Made by a program: the position numbers and the translations under genes. This document shows, piece after piece, positions 7,478 through 17,600 of a stretch of 64,000 bases of DNA. Each line of letters starts with the position of its first letter. The stretch's first letter is position 1. This DNA is from Pelomonas sp. Root1444 (GTDB lineage Bacteria; Pseudomonadota; Gammaproteobacteria; Burkholderiales; Burkholderiaceae_C). The stretch is from positions 1,282,174 through 1,346,173 of the forward strand of contig NZ_LMFP01000028.1 in NCBI RefSeq assembly GCF_001426885.1, in the 5' to 3' direction. The notes beneath the pieces were generated by a model, which worked only from the letters and a program-made list of their open reading frames with translations, was not told the origin of the DNA and did no database searches.

Positions 7478-8449
7478 ATGCTCTACCGCTCATTGCTTCG
7501 CTGGACCGCGCCGCTGCTGCTGGCCGCCATCGGCCTGCACGCCTCGGCGCAGGCCACGCCGCCCCACACGCTGAGGATCGGCTTCCAGAAATCCGCCAGC
7601 CTGCTGACGCTGCAGAAATCCAGCGGCTCGCTGGAAAAGCGCCTGGCCCCGCTGGGGGTGGCCGTCAAATGGGTCGAGTTCCCCGCCGGCCCGCAACTGC
7701 TCGAAGGCCTGAACGTCGGCGCGGTCGACGTGGGCTTCGTCGGCGAGGCGCCGCCCATCTTCGCGCAGGCTGCCGGTGCGCGCTTCGTCTACATCGGCCA
7801 CGACCCGGCCGCGCCGGAGGCGGAAGCCATCGTCGTGCCCAAGGATTCGCCGCTCAAGTCGGTGGCGGAACTGAAGGGCCGGAAGGTCGCGCTGAACAAG
7901 GGCAGCAACGTCCACTATTTGCTCGTCAAGGCGCTGGAGAAGCAGGGCCTGAAGTTCGGCGACGTCCAGCCCGTCTACCTGGCGCCGGCCGATGCGCGCG
8001 CGGCCTTCGAGCGCGGCGCGGTGGATGCGTGGGTGATCTGGGACCCGTTCCTCGCCGCCGTCGAGAAGCAGAGCGGCGCCAGGCAGCTCGCCGACGGTCG
8101 GGGCATCGTCAACAACTACGCCTACTACCTGGCCGAGCGCGGCTATGCCGAGAAGCAGCCGCAGGTCATCCAGGCGCTGTTCGAGGACACGCAGGCCCAG
8201 GCTGCGTACCTGAAGGCCAACATCAAGGCGGCCGCCGCCGTCATCGCACCGCTGCAGGGGCTGGAAGCCGAGGTCGTCGAGAAGAGCCTGGCGCGCTACC
8301 AGTTCGGCGTGAAGCCGCTGACGCCCGCCGTGGCGGCCGAGCAGCAGAAGATCGCCGACAGCTTCCACACGCTCGGGCTGATCCCCAAGCCCATCCGCGT
8401 GGCGGACGCGTTGCCGGGCACGGCCAAGCTGGCGGAGGCGTCCAGATGA
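7478..8449 (+). CDS. ssuA: Aliphatic sulfonate ABC transporter substrate-binding protein, copy 1
   Basis: A 323-residue periplasmic binding protein of the SsuA/TauA type. A Sec signal peptide spans about residues 1-25, ending at HASAQA, followed by the family start LRIGFQKSASLLTL. EFPAGPQLLEGLNVGAVDVG and GEAPPIFAQAAGARFVYIG are diagnostic of sulfonate-binding proteins, as is FERGAVDAWVIWDPFLAAVE. It captures alkanesulfonates for the SsuBC importer. AGGA lies seven bases before the ATG. Its stop overlaps the start of a second ssuA gene (ATGA). The two share most motifs but are clearly diverged. Confidence 0.92.
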   Translation: MLYRSLLRWTAPLLLAAIGLHASAQATPPHTLRIGFQKSASLLTLQKSSGSLEKRLAPLGVAVKWVEFPAGPQLLEGLNVGAVDVGFVGEAPPIFAQAAGARFVYIGHDPAAPEAEAIVVPKDSPLKSVAELKGRKVALNKGSNVHYLLVKALEKQGLKFGDVQPVYLAPADARAAFERGAVDAWVIWDPFLAAVEKQSGARQLADGRGIVNNYAYYLAERGYAEKQPQVIQALFEDTQAQAAYLKANIKAAAAVIAPLQGLEAEVVEKSLARYQFGVKPLTPAVAAEQQKIADSFHTLGLIPKPIRVADALPGTAKLAEASR

Positions 8450-9402
8450 GCGCACAGACGACGCGGCGCGCCGCCGTCGCCATCCTCGCGACGACCGCCT
8501 CGCTGTGGGTGCGTGCGCAAGGGGCGCCGCAGCTGCAGCACCTGCGGATTGGCTTCCAGAAAGGCTCCCTCAACCTCGCGCTGCTGAAGAGCTACGGCCT
8601 GCTGGAGCAGCGCCTGCCCGGCACCAAGATTCAGTGGACCGAGTTCCCCGCCGGCCCGCAGCTGCTCGAGGCGCTGGCGCTGGGCAGCGTGGACCTCGGC
8701 GCCACCGGCGACGCGCCGCCCGTGTTCGCGCAGGCCGCGGGCAAGGACGTCGTCTATGTCGGCGCCGAGCCGCCCAAGCCGGACAGCTCGGCCGTGCTCG
8801 TCAAGCCCGATTCGCCGCTCAGGACGCTGGCCGACCTCAAGGGCCGCCGCGTCGCCCTGCAGAAAGGCAGCAGCGCCCACTTCCTGACCGTGCGCGCCGT
8901 GAAGAAAGCCGGCCTGGCCTGGGCCGACATCCAGCCCGTCTACCTGCCGCCGGCCGACGCGCGTGCCGCCTTCGAGCGCGGCTCGGTCGACGCCTGGGCC
9001 GTGTGGGACCCGTACTACGCGGCCGCCGAAGTGACCGGCGAGCTGCGCGCGCTGGCCACCAGCCGCGGGCTGACCAGCAACAACACCTTCTACCTGGCCT
9101 CCCGTGCGCTGAGCCGCGACACCGCGCTGCTGAAGACGCTGTTCCAGGCGCTGACCGACACCGACACGCGGGCCCGCGCCGAGCGGCGCGACGCGGTGCA
9201 GCGCTACGCCGAGTTTGCCGGCCTGCCGCTGGCGACGGTCTATCGCATGGTCGAGCGACGCGGCGCCGCGCCGGTGGGGCCGCTCACGGCGGACATCGTC
9301 AAGGAGCAGCAACTGGTGGCCGACTCGTTCACCGAGCTGGGCCTCATCCCCCGCAGCATCCGCGTCGCCGACGCGATCGCCACGCCCATCGGCAAGGCCT
9401 AA
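8446..9402 (+). CDS. ssuA: Aliphatic sulfonate ABC transporter substrate-binding protein, copy 2
   Basis: A 318-residue paralogue of the preceding protein, with LRIGFQKGSLNLALLKSYG, EFPAGPQLLEALALGSVDLG, GDAPPVFAQAAGKDVVYVG and FERGSVDAWAVWDPYYAAAE. The N-terminus has a twin-arginine TTRRAAVAIL before a hydrophobic stretch, which could be a Tat signal; copy 1 has an ordinary Sec signal. It starts on an ATGA overlap and is followed after 12 bases by ssuD. Two binding proteins feeding one permease and one ATPase would widen the range of sulfonates taken up, which is inference. Confidence 0.92.
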   Translation: MSAQTTRRAAVAILATTASLWVRAQGAPQLQHLRIGFQKGSLNLALLKSYGLLEQRLPGTKIQWTEFPAGPQLLEALALGSVDLGATGDAPPVFAQAAGKDVVYVGAEPPKPDSSAVLVKPDSPLRTLADLKGRRVALQKGSSAHFLTVRAVKKAGLAWADIQPVYLPPADARAAFERGSVDAWAVWDPYYAAAEVTGELRALATSRGLTSNNTFYLASRALSRDTALLKTLFQALTDTDTRARAERRDAVQRYAEFAGLPLATVYRMVERRGAAPVGPLTADIVKEQQLVADSFTELGLIPRSIRVADAIATPIGKA

Positions 9403-9414
9403 GGAAGCATTCCC

Positions 9415-10587
9415 ATGAAGATCTTCTGGTTCATCCCCACCCACGGCGACAGCCGCTACCTCGGCAGCTCGCGCGGCGCGCGCGTGGCCGACCATGCCTA
9501 CTTCAAGCAGATCGCCATCGCCGCCGACAGCCTCGGCTACGAAGGCGTGCTGCTGCCCACCGGCCGCTCGTGCGAGGACTCATGGATCGTCGCGGCCAGC
9601 CTCATCGACGCCACGCGGCGCTTGAAGTTCCTCGTCGCGCTGCGGCCGGGCCTCGTCGCGCCATCGCAAAGCGCGCGTATGGCCGCCACGCTCGACCGTC
9701 TCTCGGGCGGGCGCCTGCTCGTCAACCTCGTCACGGGCGGTGACGCCGAGGAGCTGGCCGGCGACGGGCAGTTCCTGGACCACAGCGCACGCTACGAACA
9801 GTCGGCCGAGTTCATCCGCATCTGGCGCGAGCTGCTGGCTCGCTCCCACGACGGCGAGGGCTTCGACTTCGACGGCCAGCACCTCAGCGTGAAGGCCGGC
9901 AAGGTGCTCTATCCGCCCATCAACAAGCCCTACCCGCCCGTGTTCTTCGGCGGCTCGTCCGCCCCCGCGCACGAGCTGGCGGCGGCGCAGGTGGACACCT
10001 ACCTGACCTGGGGCGAGCCACCCGCCGAGGTGGAGAAGAAGCTGGCCGACGTGCGCGAGCGCGCCGCCGCGCATGGCCGGCAGCTGCGCTACGGCATCCG
10101 GCTGCATGTCATCGTGCGCGAGACCGAGGACGAGGCGTGGCGCGCTGCCGGCGAGCTGCTGTCGCAGTTGGACGAAGCCACCGTCGCCGCCGCGCAGGCA
10201 CGCTTCAAGTCGATGGACTCCGTCGGCCAGCGCCGCATGGCCGAGCTGCACGGCGGCCAGTTCAACAAGGCCGACGTGCGCCAGGGGCTGGAGATCGCGC
10301 CCAACCTCTGGGCCGGCGTGGGCCTGGTGCGCGGCGGCGCCGGCACGGCCCTCGTCGGCAACCCACAGCAGGTGGCGGACCGCATTCAGGCCTATGCCGC
10401 GCTGGGCCTGGAGTACTTCATCCTGAGCGGCTACCCGCACCTGGACGAGGCGCACCGCTTTGCCGAACTGGTGTTCCCGTTGCTGCCGCTGGACGTGCGC
10501 GAGAAGCTCAGTGCGCCGGCGCTGACCGGGCCGTTCGGCGAAGTCGTCGCCAACCACTACGCCCCCAAGGCAGTCTCCGCGAGCTGA
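9415..10587 (+). CDS. ssuD: FMNH2-dependent alkanesulfonate monooxygenase SsuD
   Basis: A 390-residue bacterial-luciferase-like monooxygenase that uses FMNH2 from SsuE and oxygen to split alkanesulfonates into aldehyde and sulfite. The N-terminus [19 protein letters not shown] is characteristic, as are [12 protein letters not shown] (Cys53 matches the conserved cysteine of the family), [11 protein letters not shown] and [14 protein letters not shown]. Length agrees with the roughly 380 residues usual for SsuD. AAGGAAG lies seven bases before the ATG. Two bases separate its stop from the ssuC start. Confidence 0.95.
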   Translation: MKIFWFIPTHGDSRYLGSSRGARVADHAYFKQIAIAADSLGYEGVLLPTGRSCEDSWIVAASLIDATRRLKFLVALRPGLVAPSQSARMAATLDRLSGGRLLVNLVTGGDAEELAGDGQFLDHSARYEQSAEFIRIWRELLARSHDGEGFDFDGQHLSVKAGKVLYPPINKPYPPVFFGGSSAPAHELAAAQVDTYLTWGEPPAEVEKKLADVRERAAAHGRQLRYGIRLHVIVRETEDEAWRAAGELLSQLDEATVAAAQARFKSMDSVGQRRMAELHGGQFNKADVRQGLEIAPNLWAGVGLVRGGAGTALVGNPQQVADRIQAYAALGLEYFILSGYPHLDEAHRFAELVFPLLPLDVREKLSAPALTGPFGEVVANHYAPKAVSAS

Positions 10588-10589
10588 CC

Positions 10590-11354
10590 ATGCGCCAGCG
10601 CCTGATTCCCTGGCTGCTGCCCGCGGCCATCCTCATCGCCTGGGAGGTGGCCTCGCGCAGCGGCCTGCTGTCCGCCCGCATCCTGCCCGAGCCGGCCGCC
10701 GTGCTGGCGGCGTTCTGGCAGCTGCTGCGCTCGGGCGAACTGGCGCACCACGTGGCCGTCAGCACGGCGCGCGCGTTCTCGGCACTGGCCATCGGCGGCG
10801 GCCTGGGCCTGGCGCTGGGCCTGCTGACCGGCACCTGGCGCCAGGCCGAAGCGCTGCTCGACACCACGCTGCAGATGCTGCGCAACATCCCGGCCCTCGC
10901 ACTGATCCCGCTGGTCATCCTGTGGTTCGGCATCGACGAGACCGCCAAGCTGGTGCTGGTGGCGGTGGGCGTGTTCTTCCCGGTCTACCTGAACACCTTC
11001 CACGGCATCCGCGGCGTCGACCGCGATCTCATCGAGATGGCGCGCAGCTACGGCCTGTCGGGCTGGCAGCTGTACAGGCAGGTCATCCTGCCCGGTGCGC
11101 TGCCGTCCATCCTCGTCGGCCTGCGCTTCTCGCTCGGGCTGATGTGGGTGCTGCTCATCGTCGCGGAGACGCTGTCCGCGCAGGCCGGCATCGGCTACCT
11201 AACGATGAATGCACGCGAGTTCCTGCAGACCGACATCGTGCTCGTCGGCATCCTGCTCTACGCGCTGCTGGGCAAGCTGGCCGACGTCGCGGCGCGCTGG
11301 ATGGAGCGCGCATGGCTGCCCTGGCACCGCGGCTATGCGCAAGAAGGAGCATGA
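10590..11354 (+). CDS. ssuC: Aliphatic sulfonate ABC transporter permease SsuC
   Basis: A 254-residue inner-membrane protein with about six hydrophobic segments, starting with [17 protein letters not shown]. The permease EAA-like loop is clear at [20 protein letters not shown], with [20 protein letters not shown] after it. It pairs with SsuB to carry sulfonates through the membrane. Its stop overlaps the ssuB start (ATGA). Length and order fit SsuC; a taurine-type permease is excluded mainly by the SsuD and SsuE neighbours. Confidence 0.93.
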   Translation: MRQRLIPWLLPAAILIAWEVASRSGLLSARILPEPAAVLAAFWQLLRSGELAHHVAVSTARAFSALAIGGGLGLALGLLTGTWRQAEALLDTTLQMLRNIPALALIPLVILWFGIDETAKLVLVAVGVFFPVYLNTFHGIRGVDRDLIEMARSYGLSGWQLYRQVILPGALPSILVGLRFSLGLMWVLLIVAETLSAQAGIGYLTMNAREFLQTDIVLVGILLYALLGKLADVAARWMERAWLPWHRGYAQEGA

Positions 11355-12145
11355 CCATGTGGCTGACCGAGTTCGACACCCCTGTGTTGCCGCGTGAGCC
11401 GGTGATCGACAGCGCGCCGGCGCGGGACGGCTCGCGCGGCCTGGCACTGGCGCTGCGCGGCGTCGACAAGTCCTTCGGCACCCGCCATGTGCTGCAAGAC
11501 CTGGACCTGCAGGTCGCGCCCGGCGAGTTCGTCGCCCTGGTGGGCCGCAGCGGCTGCGGCAAGAGCACGCTGCTGCGCCTCATCGCCGGGCTGGACGCAC
11601 CGAGCGCGGGCCGCGTCGAGGCCGGCGCCGCGCACGAGCGCCGGCTGATGTTCCAGGACGCCCGCCTGCTGCCGTGGAAGCGCGTCGTCGACAACGTGGC
11701 CCTGGGCCTCGAAGGCCGGGGCGCGAAGGACCGCGCGATGGAAGCGCTCGCGCAGGTCGGCCTCGCCGGCCGCGGCGGTGACTGGCCGGCCACGCTGTCC
11801 GGCGGCCAGCGCCAGCGTGTCGCGCTGGCCCGCGCCCTCGTGCACCGGCCGCGCCTGCTGCTGCTGGACGAGCCGCTGGGCGCGCTGGACGCGCTGACCC
11901 GGCTGGAGATGCACCGCCTGATCGAGCAGCTGTGGCGCCGCCACGGCTTCACGGCGCTGCTGGTCACGCACGACGTCGCCGAGGCGGTGGCGCTGGCGGA
12001 CCGCGTGCTGCTGATCGACCGCGGCGGCATCGCGCTGGACGCCGGCGTCGCCCTGCCCCGCCCGCGTTCCCGCACCGCGGCCGGCTTTGCCGAGCTGGAG
12101 GAGCGGGTGCTGCGGCAGATCGTCGGCCAGCCGGCGGGAGGCTAG
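11351..12145 (+). CDS. ssuB: Aliphatic sulfonate ABC transporter ATP-binding protein SsuB
   Basis: A 264-residue ABC ATPase that powers the sulfonate importer. Walker A is [17 protein letters not shown], the Q-loop is [10 protein letters not shown], the signature is [15 protein letters not shown], Walker B is [13 protein letters not shown] and the switch histidine lies in [17 protein letters not shown] non-conserved N-terminal extension of about 35 residues precedes the ATPase core, as in several burkholderial SsuB proteins. The gene ends the operon. Its TAG stop shares the palindrome CTAG (12142-12145) with the stop of the convergent phosphoesterase gene. Confidence 0.94.
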   Translation: MTMWLTEFDTPVLPREPVIDSAPARDGSRGLALALRGVDKSFGTRHVLQDLDLQVAPGEFVALVGRSGCGKSTLLRLIAGLDAPSAGRVEAGAAHERRLMFQDARLLPWKRVVDNVALGLEGRGAKDRAMEALAQVGLAGRGGDWPATLSGGQRQRVALARALVHRPRLLLLDEPLGALDALTRLEMHRLIEQLWRRHGFTALLVTHDVAEAVALADRVLLIDRGGIALDAGVALPRPRSRTAAGFAELEERVLRQIVGQPAGG

Positions 12146-12939
12146 GGACCGGGCTCGATCAGCGTCGCGCTGACCCGCCGGAAGACGCCGACCGCCCGGT
12201 CCACATCCCAGCGCTCCACCACCGCGCTGCGGCCCGGCCCGGTGCGGATCACGTTGACCGAGTTGGCGATGCCGCCGCGCACGCGGCTGCTCAGCGCCGT
12301 GCCCGCCTGCACGGCCCAGACCTGGCGCGGCAGGTCCGGCCAGCGCGAGCGCAGCGGGACGACATAGGGCAGGTGGATGTGGCCACCGATGATGAGGTCG
12401 GCCCCCGCCGCGGCCCAGCGGCGCACCGCCACCGCGTGGCCGCGCAGCAGGTTCTGGGTGTCGCTCGTCGGCACGGCCACCGGCTGGTGCACGGCGACGA
12501 CGCGCAGCTGCCCCGGTCGCGCGAAGGCCAGCTGCTGCGCCACGCGTTCGATCTGCCCGGCCGACACCTCGCCGTGCTTGTGGCGGTAGCGCCGCGTCGT
12601 GTTGATGGCGATGACGAGCAGGTCGTCGCGTTCGAAGCTGCCTTCCAGCGCTTCGCCGAAGGCGCTGGCGTAGCGGCCGTACGGGTTGAAGGCACGCGCG
12701 CAGACGTTGAACAGCGGGATGTCGTGGTTGCCGGGAATGACCAGCCACGCCAGCACGCCGAGCTGCTCGAAGCAAGCCTTCGCGCGGGCGAACTGCTCGG
12801 CGCGGGCGCGCTGCGTGATGTCGCCGGTGACCAGCAGCAGGTCAGGGCGCAGCTCGGCGCTCAGCCGCTGCAGCGCCGCCATCGCCTGCGGCTGCTCGGT
12901 GCCGAAATGAGGGTCTGAGACCTGCAGCACCACCGTCAT
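12142..12939 (-). CDS. Calcineurin-like metallophosphoesterase
   Basis: A 265-residue protein of the class III cyclic-nucleotide-phosphodiesterase/CpdA-like group. All the two-metal motifs are present in order: [25 protein letters not shown], and GHIHLPY near residue 180. It probably hydrolyses a phosphodiester in the cytoplasm; the substrate is unknown. The ATG at 12939 overlaps the TGA of the lipid-kinase-like gene (12936-12939), so the two are likely co-translated. The frame continues upstream, but that part is antisense to the kinase gene and lacks domain features. Confidence 0.85.
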   Translation of the reverse strand: MTVVLQVSDPHFGTEQPQAMAALQRLSAELRPDLLLVTGDITQRARAEQFARAKACFEQLGVLAWLVIPGNHDIPLFNVCARAFNPYGRYASAFGEALEGSFERDDLLVIAINTTRRYRHKHGEVSAGQIERVAQQLAFARPGQLRVVAVHQPVAVPTSDTQNLLRGHAVAVRRWAAAGADLIIGGHIHLPYVVPLRSRWPDLPRQVWAVQAGTALSSRVRGGIANSVNVIRTGPGRSAVVERWDVDRAVGVFRRVSATLIEPGP

Positions 12940-13961
12940 GCCGCCACCTCCCCTTCGGTGCCCGCGCCGCGGGCTTCGCGCCGCTCCTGGGCCAGGCCGG
13001 GCGGCCGGACCAGCATCAGCGGCTGCGGCGCCACCTCGAAGCGCAGCGGCAGCGGCATGCGCAACACCTCGCCGTCGGTGGCGACCTTGATGTGCCGCGA
13101 GCCGAAGGCGCCGGCCGTCACGGTGAGGCGCCGGAAGGCGAAGTGGATCACCTGGTCGGCCTCGCCGAGCTGGCCGAAGGCACCGCGCGCCAGCAGGGCC
13201 AGCAAGGACGCGCGCCCCACGGGCTTGAGCATCACGCCGGCGAGGTGGCCGGCGTCGATGGCGCGCGCCTGGGGCAGGCCCACCTGCTCCATCTGCAGCG
13301 CGTTGTTGCCGACGAACAGCGTCGGCGTGCGCACCTGCCGCGACTGGCCCTGCAGCTCTATCGTCAGGCGCAGGCTGCGGTGGCCGCTCAGCAGCGTCTT
13401 GATGCCGGCACCGAACGCGACCAGCCGGCTGCGGCCCAGCTGAGATTTCCAGGCCTCGCGGTCTTCCAGCAAGCGCGGATAGAGGCCCAGGCTGGCGTTG
13501 ACGAGGAAGACCCTCTCGTTGAGCAGGCCCACCTGCACGGGCATTGCCTCCTCGGCCAGCAGCACGCGCAAGGCGCCGGGCAGGTCGGGCGGTATGCCGT
13601 GCGTGCGCGCGAAGTAGTTGAAGGTGCCGCGCGGCAGCACGCCGAAGCGGCAACCACTGCCGAGCACCTGCTGCGCCACGCCATTGATCGTGCCGTCGCC
13701 GCCGGCCGCGACCACCGTGCCGCCGGCCGCGTGCGCGCGCCGCACCGCCTCACGTGCCGCGTCGGCCAGGCCGCGGGGGTGGGCGACGGGAAGCAGCTCG
13801 CAGCGGCGGCCCGCGGCGGCGCAGGCGGCTTCCACGGCCGGCGCCAGCTCCTCCTCCGCGCTGGACCCCGCCGCGGGGTTGAACACCACGAAGAGGGGCG
13901 AGGCGGCGGCGGATCCGGGCGATGGCGGCATGTGCGTGGTGGGCTGTGCAGGCGCCATCAT
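12936..13961 (-). CDS. Diacylglycerol-kinase catalytic domain (YegS/DagK-like) lipid kinase
   Basis: A 341-residue protein with the DAGK catalytic fold: VVFNPAAGSSAEEE at the start of the domain, the nucleotide loop VVAAGGDGTINGVAQQVL and the following RGTFNYFARTHGIP, where many relatives have GTANDFA. The C-terminal half (FVGNNALQMEQVGLP, DGEVLRMPLPLRFEV) matches the beta-sandwich domain. It would phosphorylate diacylglycerol or a related lipid, or act on a sphingoid-like substrate. It forms a two-gene unit with the phosphoesterase downstream, which fits a phospholipid turnover role by inference. Confidence 0.85.
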   Translation of the reverse strand: MMAPAQPTTHMPPSPGSAAASPLFVVFNPAAGSSAEEELAPAVEAACAAAGRRCELLPVAHPRGLADAAREAVRRAHAAGGTVVAAGGDGTINGVAQQVLGSGCRFGVLPRGTFNYFARTHGIPPDLPGALRVLLAEEAMPVQVGLLNERVFLVNASLGLYPRLLEDREAWKSQLGRSRLVAFGAGIKTLLSGHRSLRLTIELQGQSRQVRTPTLFVGNNALQMEQVGLPQARAIDAGHLAGVMLKPVGRASLLALLARGAFGQLGEADQVIHFAFRRLTVTAGAFGSRHIKVATDGEVLRMPLPLRFEVAPQPLMLVRPPGLAQERREARGAGTEGEVAA

Positions 13962-14114
13962 GAGCCCAACGCAGCGCGCCGTTCAGTGCTCAGCGCCAAA
14001 GCATGAACTCCCCAGGGTGAAACATGACTGGACCGGGCTTGCGCAGGCCCTTGCCCGCCGCGCCGCCACGGCCGGTTCGGGGGGCAATCCAGGCGCCCGC
14101 GGCGGCGTCCGCGA

Positions 14115-14134
14115 CCGGCATGGCACCATGCCGG
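14115..14134. promoter_or_regulatory. Perfect palindrome abutting the thioredoxin-like start codon
   Basis: CCGGCATGG (14115-14123) and CCATGCCGG (14126-14134) form a 9-bp dyad around two bases, ending three bases before the ATG of the thioredoxin-like gene. No Shine-Dalgarno sequence is visible there, so in RNA the hairpin would occupy the place of the ribosome-binding site. It may be an operator, a translational control hairpin, or a sign that the true start lies elsewhere. Confidence 0.35.
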
Positions 14135-14137
14135 CCC

Positions 14138-14476
14138 ATGACCGTTCACGTCGCCTGCCTCTGCGCGGCCTGGTGCCGCACCTGTGAGTCCTACCAGCAG
14201 ATCTTCGAAGCCGCCTGCGCCGGGTTGCCGGAGCCGGATTTACGCGTGCGCTGGATCGACATCGAGGACGAGGCCGAGCTGGTCGGCGACCTGGACATCG
14301 AGACCTTCCCCACGCTGCTGATCGCCGACGACGCGCACGTGCGTTTCGCCGGGCCGCTGACGCCGCAGCCCGAGACGCTCAGGCGTGTCCTGCGCGCCCA
14401 CCTTACCGATGCCACGCCGGCCAAAGTGGCGCCCGAGTATGCGGCGTTGGCGGAGCGTCTCAGGACGCAGGGCTGA
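14138..14476 (+). CDS. Thioredoxin-like protein
   Basis: A 112-residue protein of thioredoxin length. The redox site is CAAWCRTC, equivalent to WCGPC of thioredoxin but with WCRTC, and the cis-proline segment ETFPTLLIADD follows at the expected distance. The first residues, MTVHVACLCAAWCRTCESY, carry extra cysteines, and the usual N-terminal strand and helix before the active site are missing, so it is a short, divergent family member. The loss of the canonical GP in the active site suggests a different redox potential or partner. It stands alone upstream of ndvB on the same strand with a 144-bp gap. Confidence 0.75.
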   Translation: MTVHVACLCAAWCRTCESYQQIFEAACAGLPEPDLRVRWIDIEDEAELVGDLDIETFPTLLIADDAHVRFAGPLTPQPETLRRVLRAHLTDATPAKVAPEYAALAERLRTQG

Positions 14477-14565
14477 CGGCTGTCCTGGCGGAGGCGGCGA
14501 CGTCCAGAAGTGAAAGGCTGCAGGTCAATCTGACGGCAAAACGCATCAAATCCCGCATGGTGAAG

Positions 14566-14589
14566 AGTTTGCAACAGATCGCACAAACT
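14566..14589. promoter_or_regulatory. Dyad AGTTTG-N12-CAAACT upstream of the glucan synthase gene
   Basis: AGTTTG (14566-14571) and CAAACT (14584-14589) form a 24-bp interrupted dyad 31 bases before the ndvB ATG. It lies in a stretch that is poorer in GC than its surroundings. It has the geometry of a dimeric regulator site, but no such regulator is encoded nearby and chance cannot be excluded. Confidence 0.25.
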
Positions 14590-14620
14590 GTAGGACTGCA
14601 CTGACATCCACACGGCACGA

Positions 14621-17600
14621 ATGCCGGCCCCGCTCCTACGCGCACGCGGGGACAGTGCGGCCATGGTCGACTCGCCTCCCGCTCCCCCCGCCCCGCCGCC
14701 GCAGGATCTGACACCCACGGGCGCAACCTCGGCATTCCTGCGTGTTGCGGCAGGCCCGGAGGCGGCGGCGCCGGCCGTGCGCGCGGTGCAGTTCGGTGCC
14801 GAACGCTTCGCCGAGCATGGGCGCAGCCTCGCCGCCGCCCAGCGCGTGGACGACGACAGCCGCAAGCCGCGGCCTTTCTTCCCCCGGCTCAAGGGCAACC
14901 TGCTGGTGTGGAGTGCCGCGCTGGAGGTGCTGTCAGAAGAAGGCCTGCAGGCCGACACCGACCCCGCCCACGCCTGGCTGCTGGACAACGCGCGGCTGCT
15001 GCAGCAGCAGCTCGACGAGGTGCTGCACGACCTGCCGCGCAGCTACTTCCAACGCCTGCCCCGGCTGGCCGACGAGCCGCTGCAGGGCCTGCCACGCGTC
15101 TACGGCGTGGCGTGGGCCTGGGTGTCGCATGCCGACAGCTCGCTGGACATGGCGCTGATGCGTCATTTCCTGGCCGGCCACCATGAGACGCATGCGCTGA
15201 CGCTGCGCGAGCTGTGGGCGCTGCCATCGACGCTGCGCGTCGTGCTCGTCGAGAACCTGCGCCGCCTGGCCGAGCGCGCCGCCTGGCGTCATCTGGCGCG
15301 GCGCGCCGCACAGCGGCTTTTCGAGGCCATGCCGCAGCTCGATGCGCCGGCCGTGCAGCGCCAGCTGGCCGAATGGCAGGCCGGCTGGCCGCGCGACCCG
15401 GCGCTGATTGCGCTGGCCGTGCGGCTGCACGAGCGTCTGGTGGACCGCTCGCTCGCCCGCCCCGAGGAAGGCGACGCGCCCGACTCGGCCTGGGCCGCGG
15501 CCCGCCACTGGATCAACGAGCTGCTGCCGGACGTCGTCGCCGCGCAAGCCGCCGAGCAGAACGAAAGCGCCGCCGACCACCAGAGCATCCGCAACGCCAT
15601 CGGCAGCCTGCGCCGGCTCGGCGCGGCCGACTGGGCAGGGCTGTTCGAGACCGTGCACCCGGCGCTGAAGGCGCTGGGGCGCATCGACATCTACGGGCAG
15701 GAGCACGAGAGCACGCAGGACCGCGCGGTGCACGCCATCGAGGCCCTGGCCGCGCGCCACGGCCTGGCCGAGTCCGATGTCGCCCAGGTGCTGCGCCTGC
15801 TGTGCAGCGACCCGGCCTGGCCGGCGGACGCCGCCGAGCGCGCACCGCTGCACTGGCTGACCGGCCGCGGCCGGCCGCAGCTGCTGCAGGAGCTGCGCGT
15901 CCGCGAGCTGTGGCCCGAGCGCGCGACGGCAGCGCTGCTGCGCCACCGCGCCTTCATCTATCTGTCCAGCCTGGCCGTGCTGGGCGGCGCGGCCATGGGC
16001 CTGCTGCTCGCGCTGGGCCTGCCCGCCGACGCGGCCTGGCCGATGGCCGTCGCCGCGGCCCTGCTGGCGCTGCTGCCGGCCAGCGAGGCGCTGGTCGCGC
16101 TGGCCAACCGGCTGATCAGCGAATGCGCGCCGCCGCTGCGGCTGCCGCGGCTCGCCTGGCCCGAGGGCATACCGCCCACGTCGCGCACGCTGGTCATCAT
16201 TCCCTGCATGCTGACGCGGCCGAAGAGCATCGCGACGCTGCTGGCGCAGCTGGAGCGCCACCACTTGGCCAACCTGGAGGCCGAGGCGCAGTTCGCGCTG
16301 CTGAGCGATTTCGGCGACGCCAAGACCGAGCACCTGGCCGAGGATGGGGCGCTGATCGCCCAGGCGCGCGCCGGCATCGAGACGCTGAACCAGCGCTACG
16401 GCCAGGCCTGCGGCGGGCTGCCGCGCTTCCTGCTGCTGCACCGCGAGCGCCGCTGGAGCGAGACCGAGCAGCGCTGGATCGGCTGGGAGCGCAAGCGCGG
16501 CAAGACCGAGGCGCTGGTGGCGCTGCTGGCCGGCTCGCCACCGGATGCCCTGCCCGACCGCTTCATCGACCTGGGCGCGCTGTCTACACCCGCGCCGGGC
16601 ATCCGCCACATCGTCACGCTGGACAGCGACACCGCGCTGCCGCCGGGCGCGCTGCGCGAGTTGGTGGCCATCGCCGCGCATCCGTTGAACCGGCCGCGCG
16701 TCGCGGCCGGCCCGGGCGGCGCCGTCACGGTCGTGCACGGCCACGGCATGCTGCAGCCGCGCATCGCCACGCCGCTGGCCACCGCCGCGGGCAGCTCCAC
16801 GGTGCACGGCACCTGGTTCCACAGCCTGTTCGCCGGCCAGCCCGGGCTGGACCCGTACAGCACGGCCAGCTCCGAGGTCTACCAGGACCTGTTCGACGAA
16901 GGCAGCGCCGCCGGCAAGGGCCTGATCGACGTGCAGGCCGCCGCGCAGGTGCTGGCCCACCGCCTGCCGGAGGGCCAGGTGCTCAGCCACGACCTGCTGG
17001 AAGGCTCGCTGATGCGCTGCGCCGGCGTCAGCGACGTGACGCTGGTCGAGTCCGCGCCCATGCATGCCGACGTGGCCGCCTCGCGCATCCACCGCTGGAC
17101 GCGGGGCGACTGGCAGCTGCTGCCCTTCATCGCCCACCCGCGCCGTTGGGGCCTGCGCGCCATCCACGTCTGGAAGATGCTGGACAACCTGCGCCGCAGC
17201 CTGGTGGCGCCGGCCTCGCTGCTGCTGCTGGTCATGTCGTGGTTGGGCCTCGGCCTGCGGCCTGGCTGGGCGCTCGCAGCCGTCGCGGCGGCGTTCGGCG
17301 CCGGGCCGCTGATGGGCGCGCTCGCCGCCTGCGCGCCGACGCGCGACCGCATCTCGCTGCCGCGCTTCTACCGCCAGGCCGCCATCGAGCTGGGCCGCGC
17401 CGTCGCGGGCACGCTCTGGCACCTGGCCATGCTGCCCGCCATGACCTGGCTGCAGCTCGACGCCATCGGTCGCGCGCTCTGGCGCCAGCGCGTCAGCCGC
17501 CGCGGCCTGCTGGAGTGGACGACGGCGGACGCAGCGGAGGCCGCGGCCCGCACCGACTGGCTGCCGCTGTGGCGCCAGCACCGCCGCCTGACGATCTCTG

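Noticed and set aside
12940-13653. Upstream extension of the phosphoesterase frame on the minus strand
   Set aside because: It is an out-of-frame shadow of the lipid kinase gene; the phosphoesterase fold starts at [12 protein letters not shown].
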